Source: Collimonas sp. OK242 (lineage in GTDB: Bacteria; Pseudomonadota; Gammaproteobacteria; Burkholderiales; Burkholderiaceae_D). Taken from it: a stretch of DNA of 64,000 nt. Each line of letters begins with the position of its first letter. Position 1 is the first letter of the stretch. The stretch lies in the NCBI RefSeq assembly GCF_900107095.1, contig NZ_FNOR01000020.1:1-64000 (forward strand), given 5' to 3'. Shown one piece after another: positions 27,492 through 36,436 of the stretch. The notes beneath the pieces were generated by a model. That model was given only the letters and a program-made list of their open reading frames with translations. It did not search any database and had not been told where the DNA came from. Made by a program: the position numbers and the translations under genes.

Positions 27492-28775
27492 ATGAAAAAC
27501 AAATTGCATCAATTATTCGCGATCATAGGACTGGCGCTTACCGCTTTAGTATTCAGCGCTCCGGCAAATGCCCAGTTGCGCATCGAAACCTCCGGCGTCG
27601 GCGCCACCCAGATTCCCATCGCGATTGCCGGCTTCAGCGACGAAAACCTGGCGCCGCAGCAGGTCACAGCCATCATCAAAGCTGATTTGGCGCGCAGCGG
27701 ATTTTTCAAGATTATTGATACCGGTGATGTCATTTCCGAAGCGACCCAGGTCAACTTGGGCGACTGGAAAGCCCGCGGCGCCGACGCTTTGGTAGTCGGC
27801 AGCGTGCAGCGCCTGGCCGATGGCCGTTTCGATGTCCGCTACCGTCTGCTTGATACCGTCAAATCGGCCCAGCTGTCAGCCCTGGCGATGGCCGCCGCAC
27901 CGCAGTACACGCGGGTTACCGCGCACAAGATCGCCGACGATATTTATGAAAAACTGATCGGCGGACGCGGTGCGTTCGCTACCCGCATCGCCTATATCAT
28001 CAAGGCCGGCAAGGAATACCGCCTTGAGGTCGCCGATTCCGACGGCGAAGGCACCCAGGTCGCCCTGCGTTCCAACGAGCCTATCATTTCGCCAGCCTGG
28101 TCGCCCGACGGCACCAGGGTTGCCTACGTCTCGTTTGAAGCAAAAAAACCGGTGGTCTACGTGCAAAACCTGGTCACCAAGCAGCGCATCGTGGTGGCCA
28201 ACTACAAGGGCAGTAATTCGGCCCCATCGTGGTCGCCCGACGGCACCAAACTGGCGATTGCGCTGGCCCGCGACGGCCTGACCCAGGTGTATATGGTGAA
28301 TGCCGACGGCGGCGGCTTGCGCCGTTTGACCAATACCAACGGCATCGACACCGAACCGCAATTTTCGGCTGACGGCCAAAGCATCTATTTCACCAGCGAT
28401 CGCAGCGGCGGCCCGCAAATCTATAAAATGAGCGCCAGCGGCGGCGATGCGCAACGCGTGACATTCGGCGGCAGCTACAACATCAGCCCGCGGATTTCAC
28501 CCGACGGCAAGGCATTGGCCTATATCTCGCAGCGCAGCGGCCGCTTCCAGCTGTATGTACTGGACCTGAGCAACGGCCAGGAGCAGCGTTTGTCGGACAC
28601 CGTCAAAGACGAATCCCCAAGTTTTTCGCCGAACGGCAAATACATCATGTACGCCACTGAATCAGGCCGCCGCGGCTCACTGGCCGTTGTCTCGGTTGAC
28701 GGCCGCGTGAAACAGCGTTTAACTATGCAGGCAGGCGACATACGGGAGCCTACTTGGGGTCCTTTCATGAAATAA
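27492..28775 (+). CDS. tolB: Tol-Pal system translocation protein TolB
   Basis: A 427-residue periplasmic protein with a signal peptide (about 1-27, ending ANAQ). The N-terminal domain (about 30-155) is followed by a six-bladed beta propeller with repeated motifs such as SPAWSPDGTRVAYVSF, APSWSPDGTKLAIAL and EPQFSADGQSIYFTSD. It binds Pal and, during signalling, TolA. It starts three bases after the tolA stop. Confidence 0.96.
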   Translation: MKNKLHQLFAIIGLALTALVFSAPANAQLRIETSGVGATQIPIAIAGFSDENLAPQQVTAIIKADLARSGFFKIIDTGDVISEATQVNLGDWKARGADALVVGSVQRLADGRFDVRYRLLDTVKSAQLSALAMAAAPQYTRVTAHKIADDIYEKLIGGRGAFATRIAYIIKAGKEYRLEVADSDGEGTQVALRSNEPIISPAWSPDGTRVAYVSFEAKKPVVYVQNLVTKQRIVVANYKGSNSAPSWSPDGTKLAIALARDGLTQVYMVNADGGGLRRLTNTNGIDTEPQFSADGQSIYFTSDRSGGPQIYKMSASGGDAQRVTFGGSYNISPRISPDGKALAYISQRSGRFQLYVLDLSNGQEQRLSDTVKDESPSFSPNGKYIMYATESGRRGSLAVVSVDGRVKQRLTMQAGDIREPTWGPFMK

Positions 28776-28826
28776 TCACGCAGTAATTTGAATCGACGTA
28801 CGTTTCCCACCCTGGAGAATTAAAAA

Positions 28827-29342
28827 ATGCTAAATATCAAAAACTTTGCCCTTATCGTTGCCAGCGCCATTTTGCTGGCCGCTTGCTCCTCCCCAGTCAA
28901 ACTCGACGACAAAGCGGTCCCGGTCGTCGATAGCGGCGCCACCGGCGCTGATGCACGTTCGGTCAATACCGTCGATACCGGCAGCGATCCGCTCAACAAC
29001 CCGACCGGCATCCTCTCGAAGCGCAGCATTTACTTCGACTTCGACAGCTATACCATCAAGGATGAATTCAAGTCCGTGGTTGAAGCGCACGCGCAATACC
29101 TGAACAGCCACAAGAATCGCAAGATCATCATCCAAGGCAATACCGATGAACGCGGCGGCCGTGAATACAATCTGGCGCTGGGACAAAAACGTGCCGAAGC
29201 GGTTCGCAAGGCATTGGTATTGCTAGGCGTTTCGGATACCCAGGTCGAAGCAGTCTCACTGGGTAAAGAAAAGCCTAAGGCCCTCGGCAGCGACGAAGCG
29301 TCCTACGCTGAAAACCGCCGCTCCGACATCGTTTATCAATAA
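28827..29342 (+). CDS. pal: peptidoglycan-associated lipoprotein Pal
   Basis: A 171-residue outer-membrane lipoprotein. The lipobox LLAACSS places the acylated cysteine at about residue 19. The C-terminal OmpA-like domain has SIYFDFDSYTIKDEF and GNTDERGGREYNLALGQKRA, the peptidoglycan-binding motif. It anchors the outer membrane to the wall and binds TolB. Its stop shares one base with the cpoB start. Confidence 0.96.
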   Translation: MLNIKNFALIVASAILLAACSSPVKLDDKAVPVVDSGATGADARSVNTVDTGSDPLNNPTGILSKRSIYFDFDSYTIKDEFKSVVEAHAQYLNSHKNRKIIIQGNTDERGGREYNLALGQKRAEAVRKALVLLGVSDTQVEAVSLGKEKPKALGSDEASYAENRRSDIVYQ

Positions 29343-30091
29343 TGATGCGGACGTTCTTCAAAGCCACGATGACTGCGGCCATGCTGGCCGCAGTTTTTTC
29401 CGCTCCGACCGCCCACGCCGGGCTGTTTGACGACGATGAAGCACGTCGGGCGATATTGGATATACGCGCCAAGATTGACGCGGTCAATGCAAGGGTCGAC
29501 GGCAAGGCGGACAAAACCAGTTCGCTCAGTTTGTCGGAACAGAATGACCGCCTGAATCAGGAACTGGCCAAGCTGCGCGGACAAATCGAAGTGCTGACCA
29601 ATGAGCTGGCCAACACGCAACAGCGCCAGAAAGATTTCTATGTCGATCTGGATACCCGCTTGCGCAAGCTGGAGCCGCAAAAAGTCAGTGTCGACGGCCA
29701 GGAAGTCAGCGTTGGCGCCAACGACCAGAAGGCCTACGACGCAGCATTGGCGACCTTCAAAGGCGGCGACTATAAAACTGCGGTAAGCGCATTTTCCAAT
29801 TTTGTACGCTCCAACCCGGATTCGGGTTTAGCGCCATCAGCCCAGTACTGGCTGGGGAACTCGTATTACGCTCTACGCGATTACAAGAATGCGATTGCGG
29901 CGCAGCAGGTGGTTGTCAGCAAGTATGCCGACAATCCCAAAGCTGCCGATGCCCTGTTGAATATCTCCAGCAGCTATACCGAGCTGAAGAATAAACCTCA
30001 GTCCAAGCGTGCGTTGGAACAACTGCTGTCGCAGTATCCGAACACGCCGGCAGCACAGACGGCAAAAGAGCGCCTGACAACGCTCAAGTAA
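29342..30091 (+). CDS. cpoB: cell division coordinator CpoB (YbgF)
   Basis: A 249-residue periplasmic protein with a signal peptide (to about residue 25, PTAHA). A coiled coil (about 35-110) mediates trimerisation, and tetratricopeptide repeats follow (about 130-245; for example SAQYWLGNSYYALRDYKNAI). CpoB coordinates peptidoglycan synthesis with outer-membrane constriction through PBP1B and TolA. Two ATG codons stand in tandem at the start; the first overlaps the pal stop. Confidence 0.94.
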   Translation: MMRTFFKATMTAAMLAAVFSAPTAHAGLFDDDEARRAILDIRAKIDAVNARVDGKADKTSSLSLSEQNDRLNQELAKLRGQIEVLTNELANTQQRQKDFYVDLDTRLRKLEPQKVSVDGQEVSVGANDQKAYDAALATFKGGDYKTAVSAFSNFVRSNPDSGLAPSAQYWLGNSYYALRDYKNAIAAQQVVVSKYADNPKAADALLNISSSYTELKNKPQSKRALEQLLSQYPNTPAAQTAKERLTTLK

Positions 30092-30128
30092 GCCGCAAAA
30101 TTTAATTTTGCAAATTATGTAAATAAAA

Positions 30129-30170
30129 GTGCATATGGGTTTGACAGCTCATATGCACATTACATATAAT
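30129..30170 (+). promoter_or_regulatory. tRNA-Lys promoter with embedded inverted repeat
   Basis: TTGACA (30141-30146), 18 bases, and TATAAT (30165-30170) form a consensus promoter 12 bases before the tRNA. GTGCATATG (30129-30137) and CATATGCAC (30150-30158) are a perfect nine-base inverted repeat that brackets the -35 box. Confidence 0.75.
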
Positions 30171-30181
30171 AGCCGTCTTTC

Positions 30182-30257
30182 GGGTCGTTAGCTCAGCTGG
30201 TAGAGCAGCGGACTTTTAATCCGTTGGTCGCAGGTTCGAATCCCGCACGGCCTACCA
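30182..30257 (+). tRNA. tRNA-Lys (anticodon TTT)
   Basis: A 76-base cloverleaf. Acceptor GGGTCGT pairs with ACGGCCT (two G-T wobbles), the D arm is AGCTCAGCTGGTAGAGC, the anticodon loop ACTTTTAAT holds TTT, the T loop is TTCGAAT, and CCA is encoded at the end. Confidence 0.96.
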
Positions 30258-30280
30258 CGAATAAGTCGTAGTACAGAAAT

Positions 30281-30312
30281 AGCCGCTTACAGAAATGTAA
30301 GTGGCTTTTTTG
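30281..30312 (+). terminator. terminator after tRNA-Lys
   Basis: AGCCGCTTAC (30281-30290) pairs with GTAAGTGGCT (30297-30306) with one G-T pair, and a T run follows. Confidence 0.85.
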
Positions 30313-30669
30313 TTTTGGCCTCCGTATTTTTAGGTCATTGCAAAACACCGCTTTTTTACAGCCTTGGCGCCAGCCGCCCCATTCGTTGCAAATAATTTCC
30401 TCTCGTTCATCTATTTTCGAATTTTATGTACCCTACCCGTTTTTAAATTCAAAAACCACCTCTCGAAATCAATTCATCTTCAGGAAAAGCATGTAAACAC
30501 AGGCCTTTTGGCAATCATCGATAAATTCGAAGATATATCCATATTTTTTCCGTTTTTCTTTTGAATTGGCAACGCGCATACTTTCCCCTGTCGACCCAAC
30601 CCTGCATCCAGCGCAACCATTCTTCACTGTGAAAAATGGCGTTGCCTGCAGTAACTGACGGAGAAAATC
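30313..30669. other. gap before pirin gene, AT-rich, no gene seen
   Basis: About 357 bases, more AT-rich than the surroundings (30400-30560). A 66-codon open frame at 30364 has no ribosome binding site and an unlikely composition (a run of Phe at its end). No repeat or hairpin stands out. It probably holds the pirin promoter. Confidence 0.5.
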
Positions 30670-31371
30670 ATGCTTCAAATTCGTAAAAGCGAAGAACGCG
30701 GTATTGCCGATCACGGCTGGTTGAATTCGCACCATACATTTTCGTTCGGCCATTACTTTGATCCGCAGCACACCGGCTTCGGGCCGCTGCTGGTGATCAA
30801 TGAGGACCGGGTGCAAGCCGGCCAGGGTTTCGGCACGCACGGCCACAGCGACATGGAGATCATTTCCTATGTGCTGGATGGCGCACTGGAGCACAAGGAC
30901 AGCATGGGCACCGGTTCGGTCTTGCAATACGGCGATGTGCAAAGGATGAGCGCAGGCACTGGCGTGCGTCACAGCGAGTTCAATCACTCGGCGACAGCGC
31001 CTGTGCATTTTCTGCAGATCTGGATTCAGCCGAATGTCAAAGGCATTCCGCCCAGCTATGAAGAAAAGCATTTCACTGCCGCGGAAAAACAAGGCCAGCT
31101 GCGTCTGATCGCGTCAGCCGATGGCCGCGACAACTCGGTGCTGATACATCAGGATGCGGCGATCTATGCAGCTATCCTGAACGGTGGCGAGCCGCTGCAA
31201 TACGCGCTGGCTAAAGGGCGCAACGCTTATGTACATGTGATACGCGGCCGTCTCAGCGTCAACGGCGCCGCGCTGAACGGCGGCGATGCGGTGAAGGTGA
31301 CTGAGGAGAATCTGATCACGCTGGCGAATGCCGACGCCGCAGAAGTGTTGCTTTTCGATCTGCCTTATTGA
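30670..31371 (+). CDS. pirin-family protein
   Basis: A 233-residue double-cupin protein. The metal site lies in NSHHTFSFGHYFDPQHTGFG and GFGTHGHSDMEIISYV. YhaK-type bacterial pirins of this length are cytoplasmic and some have quercetinase activity or respond to oxidative stress; the role here is not known. A strong terminator follows. The LysR gene faces it. Confidence 0.92.
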   Translation: MLQIRKSEERGIADHGWLNSHHTFSFGHYFDPQHTGFGPLLVINEDRVQAGQGFGTHGHSDMEIISYVLDGALEHKDSMGTGSVLQYGDVQRMSAGTGVRHSEFNHSATAPVHFLQIWIQPNVKGIPPSYEEKHFTAAEKQGQLRLIASADGRDNSVLIHQDAAIYAAILNGGEPLQYALAKGRNAYVHVIRGRLSVNGAALNGGDAVKVTEENLITLANADAAEVLLFDLPY

Positions 31372-31399
31372 TTTTGTATTTTGGTTTACTGAAACGATG

Positions 31400-31438
31400 C
31401 AGGCCGGAGCAGCTTCACGCTGTCCGGCCTGTTTTTTT
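31400..31438 (+). terminator. terminator of the pirin gene
   Basis: CAGGCCGGA (31400-31408) pairs with TCCGGCCTG (31423-31431), and seven T follow. The inner bases GCAGC and GCTGT extend the stem. The convergent LysR gene ends at its edge. Confidence 0.88.
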
Positions 31439-32361
31439 CAAAGCGCACCCGGCACATGCCGGATCAAGCGCGCCATCGCATCGCTGTCGCGCATTTTATC
31501 TATCCACCAGCTCAATGCGGCGCCATCGTCGCCGGTTCGCCACGCCAGCGAAAACGTTTCATCCGGCTTCGGTTCTTCCACTTCTTTCACGATCAAGGCG
31601 CCTGAGGCAATCGCCGCCCTTGCACATGGCTCCGGCAAAAAACCGAAACCTACGCCGGCCAGTTGCAACTCATATTTGCTGCGCATGTCGGGCACGGTCA
31701 GCGTGTCCTGTCCAAACAAAAGGCCGACCGTGCGCGAGGCCATCTTGCGCGCCGAGTCCGCCACGCTGATGGCGCGATGCGGATGCAGCTCCGCCTTGCC
31801 CAGTACGCGCCTTACCTTGGCCAGCGGATGCGTAGGCGCCACCACGAACACGAAAGAGACCGTCCCCATCTGTTCGGCGATATAACCGCCGCCTGCCGGT
31901 CCCGGCCCCGGCGCTGCAATCAACAAATCAACGCGACGGTCCAGCAAGGCTTCCCAGGTGCCGGCCAGAGATTCTCGGGCGATGCGCAAACGGGTTTTAT
32001 CGGCAATCGCGCAGAAATTGGCGATATCGGTTTCCAGCGCCGCCACCGAAAACAAAGAGTCCATGCATATCGTCAGTTCGGTTTCCCAGCCTGAAGCCAC
32101 GCGCCGCACACGATGTTCCAGGTCCTCTGCCGCTTTCAGCAGATAGCGCCCTTCCTTGAGCAATTCTGCGCCGGCGCGCGTCAGCGTGACTTTCGGCCCC
32201 TGGCGCTCGTACACCTGCACGCCCAGGTCCTGCTCCAGTTTCGACACCGTATAGGAAATGGTCGAAGGCACCCGATGCAATTCGCTGCCGGCGGCGGAGA
32301 ACGATCCGCGGCGGTCGATGGCGTCGAGAATCAACAGCGCGTCGAGACTGATTCTGAACAT
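31438..32361 (-). CDS. LysR-family transcriptional regulator
   Basis: A 307-residue regulator. The N-terminal winged helix (about 4-62) contains RRGSFSAAGSELHRVPSTIS and YTVSKLEQDLGVQVYERQGP. The effector-binding domain follows (about 90-300). It lies 24 bases after the DedA-rhodanese gene, so it may be the last gene of the minus-strand set. Its target may be that set or the pirin gene. The effector is unknown. Confidence 0.9.
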   Translation of the reverse strand: MFRISLDALLILDAIDRRGSFSAAGSELHRVPSTISYTVSKLEQDLGVQVYERQGPKVTLTRAGAELLKEGRYLLKAAEDLEHRVRRVASGWETELTICMDSLFSVAALETDIANFCAIADKTRLRIARESLAGTWEALLDRRVDLLIAAPGPGPAGGGYIAEQMGTVSFVFVVAPTHPLAKVRRVLGKAELHPHRAISVADSARKMASRTVGLLFGQDTLTVPDMRSKYELQLAGVGFGFLPEPCARAAIASGALIVKEVEEPKPDETFSLAWRTGDDGAALSWWIDKMRDSDAMARLIRHVPGAL

Positions 32362-32385
32362 GGAACTCCGATAGAGAGAAAAAGA

Positions 32386-33309
32386 CTAGGAATCGATGGC
32401 GTAGCCGGCTGCGATCCAGGCGTCTATGCCACCTGAGAGCGGGCGCACTTTCTTGTAACCCCTTTGCATCAGCTGCTTGGCAACCAGTGCCGCCGAGGCT
32501 TCGTTAGGGCAAGCGCAGTAGACAATTATTTCCTGATCCACCGGCGCGTCGAAGACGAAGCTGTTGATTTCCTGATGCGATATGGTGCGCGCACCGGGAA
32601 TCCGCCCGGCCTGCTGCGAAGCCGGCGAGCGCACGTCGACAATCGCCGGCGTGATTCCTTCCTTGAACAATTGATCCAGCTCCGCCACCGAAATGCGCGC
32701 CATGCGCAGGGACATGCGGAAGCGCCGGCGCTGCCACCATTTGCTGGCGACAAAGATGGCAAATCCGGCGGCGACCAGCATCATGCCGTATTGGCCTAGC
32801 TGGGTCAGCACGTTCAACAGATCGTCGATGGTGGTGCTGAACAGCGAACCGAGGAAAATCGCCAGGCCGGCCCATAATGCCGCCCCTAAGCTGTCGTAGA
32901 CGATGAACCTTGTGCGGCTGGTGCCGATGGTGCCGGCCAGCGCGCTGGCGATGGAAGCGAAACCGGGGATGAATTTGGCTACCAGCAGTGAGCGCGCACC
33001 CCAGCGCGAATAGATCGATTCGGTTTGGCGCACACAGGAATCCGGCGACAGCGAAATCCGGCACAGCGTAGACAGCACCCTCCTGCCATAACGCCGGCCC
33101 GCCAGATACCAGAGGAAGTCGGCGATCAACGCCGCCGCTACCGCTGTGAGCAGCAGCACCGGCGCCGAGTAGTCGCCGCGGTGCATCAAGGCGCCGGTAA
33201 TCACCAGGGTCGGATACGCCGGTACCGGCGCCCCCAGCTGTTCCGCCAGCACATTGAAAAATACGATGACCAGCCCATATTGCTCAATCAAATGAAACAA
33301 ATAGGTCAT
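32386..33309 (-). CDS. DedA-family membrane protein fused to a rhodanese domain
   Basis: A 307-residue fusion. Residues about 1-195 are a DedA/VTT membrane domain (GAPVPAYPTLVITGALMHRG and KFIPGFASIASALAGTIGTS). DedA-family proteins flip phospholipids or undecaprenyl phosphate. Residues about 205-307 are a rhodanese domain with the active cysteine in IIVYCACPNEASA and the closing GGIDAWIAAGY. The rhodanese part should face the cytoplasm and may relay sulfur or sense redox. It lies 77 bases after the DUF1275 gene. Confidence 0.9.
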   Translation of the reverse strand: MTYLFHLIEQYGLVIVFFNVLAEQLGAPVPAYPTLVITGALMHRGDYSAPVLLLTAVAAALIADFLWYLAGRRYGRRVLSTLCRISLSPDSCVRQTESIYSRWGARSLLVAKFIPGFASIASALAGTIGTSRTRFIVYDSLGAALWAGLAIFLGSLFSTTIDDLLNVLTQLGQYGMMLVAAGFAIFVASKWWQRRRFRMSLRMARISVAELDQLFKEGITPAIVDVRSPASQQAGRIPGARTISHQEINSFVFDAPVDQEIIVYCACPNEASAALVAKQLMQRGYKKVRPLSGGIDAWIAAGYAIDS

Positions 33310-33386
33310 CTCTTTCGTCGCCTCATCGCCATGTCAGGGATTGCCAGATCGGCAATATCAAAGTACTGCGGTAATTTCCCTGACCA

Positions 33387-34091
33387 TTATAAAGTTGATG
33401 GCGATCCGGCTCCGGTTTTTTCTGAAAGATATTCTGTGGCCGCCAGCCAGGCCAGCATGGCGGCCGGCAACAACAGCGCGAAAAACAGCAGGTGCTTGTA
33501 GGCGAACCCGCCGCCTATCGCACCGGCGCCGAACGCTACCACCGGCCAGAAGAACTTGATGCAGCGCTGGCGCACCACGTCGTCCGCCGCGCCGCGCAGG
33601 ATGTCGACCAGATCGATCACCAGCTGGGTGACATTGCCGGTCATCACCGTAGTTGGCGTCAGGTGCTGCAAGATCAGGCGGCTGCTGGCATTCTGCACGC
33701 CCATGCTGGCGGCGCCGCATATGCCGGCCAGCAAAGCCAGCGGCGCCTGCGTATTGCTGACCGGTTCGGCCAGACAGCCGGCGGCCATGAAGCATAGCAA
33801 AAAGACCAATTGCAGCAACAGCAGATAAGGCATAGGCGTTCTGGCGCTGCGTTCCAGCCAGATGTGCGCCATGCGCGTCAGCGCCACCGCGAGTATGAAA
33901 GCCGGGAACGCCAGCAACTTGATCAGCACGCCGTTCGAATGACTAGCCAGCGCGCTGCCGATCAGCACGAAGTTGCCGGTAACGTGCGCGGTGAACAAAC
34001 CGAACAAGGCGATAAAACCGACGGTATCGACGTAACCGGCCAGGAAACTCAATACGATAGACTGCTGTGTCATACGCTTGTTTGGCTGCAT
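33387..34091 (-). CDS. DUF1275 (YoaK-type) membrane protein
   Basis: A 234-residue protein with about six membrane helices. AGYVDTVGFIALFGLFTAHV then TGNFVLIG is the DUF1275 N-terminal signature, and ASMGVQNASSRLILQHLTPT and TVMTGNVTQL the middle one. Function of the family unknown. GAGG precedes the ATG at 34091; the ATG six codons on is an alternative. It lies 12 bases after the XapX gene. Confidence 0.87.
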   Translation of the reverse strand: MQPNKRMTQQSIVLSFLAGYVDTVGFIALFGLFTAHVTGNFVLIGSALASHSNGVLIKLLAFPAFILAVALTRMAHIWLERSARTPMPYLLLLQLVFLLCFMAAGCLAEPVSNTQAPLALLAGICGAASMGVQNASSRLILQHLTPTTVMTGNVTQLVIDLVDILRGAADDVVRQRCIKFFWPVVAFGAGAIGGGFAYKHLLFFALLLPAAMLAWLAATEYLSEKTGAGSPSTL

Positions 34092-34103
34092 CGCATCCTC
34101 ACG

Positions 34104-34256
34104 TCAAACCCAGCCCGCGACCACGTAGCCGAGTGTCATCGCCACCACCAGCAAGGCGCCGACCGGGGTCGGCGGCGTTGGCGACGGCAAATCGAACCAG
34201 CGGCAGACTGCGCCCACCAGCAAACCCAGGATGGCGCCCAGCAGGAGGGCAATCAT
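34104..34256 (-). CDS. XapX/DUF1427 small membrane protein
   Basis: Fifty residues from the ATG at 34256: MIALLLGAILGLLVGAVCRW, then FDLPSPTPPTPVGALL. The glycine-rich helix, the SPxPP turn and the second helix are the XapX pattern at the family's usual length. Its ATG overlaps the stop codon of the upstream paralogue (ATGA). Function unknown. Confidence 0.75.
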   Translation of the reverse strand: MIALLLGAILGLLVGAVCRWFDLPSPTPPTPVGALLVVAMTLGYVVAGWV

Positions 34257-34444
34257 GATTGCCTCTCGGGCGCAACACGGGTCGCCAGATAACGGCCCAC
34301 CAGCCAATATCCGCTACTCATCATGAACACCAGCAGCGCTCCGCTCAGCACCGGCGGCGAAGGCACCGGAATCTGCGCGAGGCGGCAAGCGGCGCCGACC
34401 ACGAACGATAGCAGCAAACCCATTAGTATCTTTGTATAGCGCAT
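34253..34444 (-). CDS. XapX/DUF1427 small membrane protein, paralogue
   Basis: Sixty-three residues starting MRYTKILMGLLLSFVVGAAC, then RLAQIPVPSPPVLSGALL and a second helix. It aligns with the following gene over the two helices and the PSPP turn, so the two are tandem paralogues. It lies 30 bases after the amidohydrolase and overlaps the next gene by four bases. Confidence 0.75.
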   Translation of the reverse strand: MRYTKILMGLLLSFVVGAACRLAQIPVPSPPVLSGALLVFMMSSGYWLVGRYLATRVAPERQS

Positions 34445-34474
34445 GATAATCCTCGGTGATAGTCCGTCGCATGC

Positions 34475-36322
34475 TTAAAAAGCGAAACAGCTGCAACCCA
34501 ATGCGCCCCAGAATCCGGAATAATCGGAAATCGGTACGCTCGACTTTCTTGCAGCGTCATGCGCATGGGCGTGCACGCCGCAGGCGCCGGCGCATTGATG
34601 CGGTAACGCCTGGCGTTGTTGCAGCGCCGGACGATAATGCCCCGGCACGGTTTTTACCGGCGACCAATCAGGCAATACCGGGATCGGCGGCGGCGCCAGC
34701 GACGTAAATTCTGCCGCGCCGTACACGATCTTGCCGCCAACTATCGTCAGCACCGATTCCAGCGCCTTGATGCCGTCTTCATCGATACCGAAAAAATCCG
34801 CTGACAAGACTGCCAGATCGGCCAGTTGTCCTTGCTTGATGCGGCCTTTCTTGCCTTGCTCGCTGGAGAACCAGGCGCTGCCTGCGGTCCACAGTTCGAG
34901 TGCGGTTTCCCGTGGCAGCCTGGCTGCGGTGTCATACAGTTGCATGCCGCCGACGCTGCGCCCCGATACCAGCCAATACAGCGCAGTCCATGGGTTGTAG
35001 CTGGCCACGCGGGTAGCGTCGGTGCCGGCGCCGACCGGCACCCCCATTTCCAGCATGCGCGCGACAGGCGGCGTGTGGGCGGCGGCTTCGGCGCCATAGC
35101 GGTCGACGAAATATTCACCTTGGAACGCCATCCTATGCTGAATCGCTATACCGCCGCCAAGTGCGCGCACCCGCTCGATATTGTGCGGCGTAATGGTTTC
35201 CGCATGATCGAAGATCCAGTGCAAGCCGTCGAAAGGAATATCGCGATTCACCTTTTCAAACACGTCCAGCATGCGGCTGATCGACTCGTCATAAGTAGCA
35301 TGCAGACGGAACGGCCAGCGGTTCGACACCAGATGCCGCACCACTTTTTCCAGTTCGTCCTCCATGCCAGCCGCCGGCTCCGGCCGCGGCTCCAGGAAAT
35401 CTTCAAAGTCTGCCGCCGAAAACACCAGCATTTCGCCGGCGCCGTTATGGCGATAAAAATCATCGCCATGTCCGGGACTGATCATGTCCGTCCATTTCTG
35501 GAAATCCTCCAGTTCCTGCCCCTTGCGCTGGGTGAACAGGTTGTAGGCGACGCGGATAGTCAACTGCTGGTCACGCGCCAGCTGGTCGATGATGGCGTAG
35601 TCTTCGGGATAATTCTGAAAGCCGCCGCCGGCATCGATAGCGCTGGTGACCCCGAGCCGGTTCAGTTCGCGCATGAACTGGCGGGTAGAGTTGACTTGTT
35701 GCTCGCGCGGCAATGCCGGCCCCTTGGCCAGGGTGGCGTACAGGATCATGGCGTTCGGCCTGGCGATCAGCATGCCGGTCGGATTGCCAGCCGCATCGCG
35801 CTGGATTTCGCCGCCGGGCGGATTCGGCGTGTCCTTGGTATAACCTACAGCGCGCAAAGCGGCGCGATTGAGCAAGGCACGGTCGTACAGGTGCAAGATA
35901 AACACCGGCGTGTCAGGTGCTGCGGCATTGATTTCTTCCAAGGTCGGCATACGTTTTTCAGCAAACTGGAACTCGGTCCAGCCGCCGACCACACGCACCC
36001 ACTGCGGATGCGGCGTACGCAACGCCTGTTGCTTCAGCATGCGCAAGGCATCCGCCAGCGAAGGCACGCCTTCCCAACGCAATTCCAGGTTGTAGTTGAG
36101 GCCGCCGCGGATCAGGTGAATGTGGGAATCGTTCAAGCCCGGCACCACGGTGCGGCCGTTCAGGTCGATCACCTGGGTCGCCGCGCTGCGATGACGCAGC
36201 ACCTCCTCGGCATCGCCGACTGCAATGAATTTACCGTCCTGGATTGCTACTGCCGTCGCCAGCGGCTGCGTCTTGTCGACCGTGTGAAAGCGGCCGTTCA
36301 ACAAAATCATGTCTGCATGCAT
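34475..36322 (-). CDS. YtcJ-like amidohydrolase
   Basis: A 615-residue metal-dependent hydrolase of the amidohydrolase superfamily, DUF1427-linked YtcJ group. The N-terminal sandwich begins MILLNGRFHTVDK. LNDSHIHLIRGG is the metal motif. Later ligands are in FRLHATYDES, HWIFDHAETITPHN and GAGTDATRVASYNPW. The substrate is unknown; relatives act on amides, formamides or imides. About 40 residues after the usual C-terminal sandwich (from PVLPDWSPVK on) are a variable tail. A tandem repeat and a stem-loop separate it from the upstream isochorismatase gene. Confidence 0.9.
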   Translation of the reverse strand: MHADMILLNGRFHTVDKTQPLATAVAIQDGKFIAVGDAEEVLRHRSAATQVIDLNGRTVVPGLNDSHIHLIRGGLNYNLELRWEGVPSLADALRMLKQQALRTPHPQWVRVVGGWTEFQFAEKRMPTLEEINAAAPDTPVFILHLYDRALLNRAALRAVGYTKDTPNPPGGEIQRDAAGNPTGMLIARPNAMILYATLAKGPALPREQQVNSTRQFMRELNRLGVTSAIDAGGGFQNYPEDYAIIDQLARDQQLTIRVAYNLFTQRKGQELEDFQKWTDMISPGHGDDFYRHNGAGEMLVFSAADFEDFLEPRPEPAAGMEDELEKVVRHLVSNRWPFRLHATYDESISRMLDVFEKVNRDIPFDGLHWIFDHAETITPHNIERVRALGGGIAIQHRMAFQGEYFVDRYGAEAAAHTPPVARMLEMGVPVGAGTDATRVASYNPWTALYWLVSGRSVGGMQLYDTAARLPRETALELWTAGSAWFSSEQGKKGRIKQGQLADLAVLSADFFGIDEDGIKALESVLTIVGGKIVYGAAEFTSLAPPPIPVLPDWSPVKTVPGHYRPALQQRQALPHQCAGACGVHAHAHDAARKSSVPISDYSGFWGALGCSCFAF

Positions 36323-36346
36323 GGTTATGCCCTCGCGTCATTGATC

Positions 36347-36374
36347 TGATGCCATTGATTTGATGCCATTGATT
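36347..36374. repeat. 14-base tandem duplication upstream of the amidohydrolase
   Basis: TGATGCCATTGATT is repeated exactly head to tail. A partial third copy (CATTGATC) precedes it and TGATAC follows. It sits 25 bases before the amidohydrolase start. Confidence 0.85.
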
Positions 36375-36392
36375 TGATACAGCACGGACAAC

Positions 36393-36430
36393 GCGGCCCT
36401 GTCGGCGACTGAGCGACTGAACCGGGCCGC
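36393..36430 (-). other. stem-loop between isochorismatase and amidohydrolase genes
   Basis: GCGGCCC (36393-36399) pairs with GGGCCGC (36424-36430) across a 24-base loop. No T run follows, so it may be a processing or pausing signal rather than a terminator. Confidence 0.35.
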
Positions 36431-36436
36431 CCGCTC

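Noticed and set aside
30364-30564. A 66-codon frame before the pirin gene
   Set aside because: No Shine-Dalgarno sequence, low-complexity Phe-rich end, AT-rich non-coding appearance.
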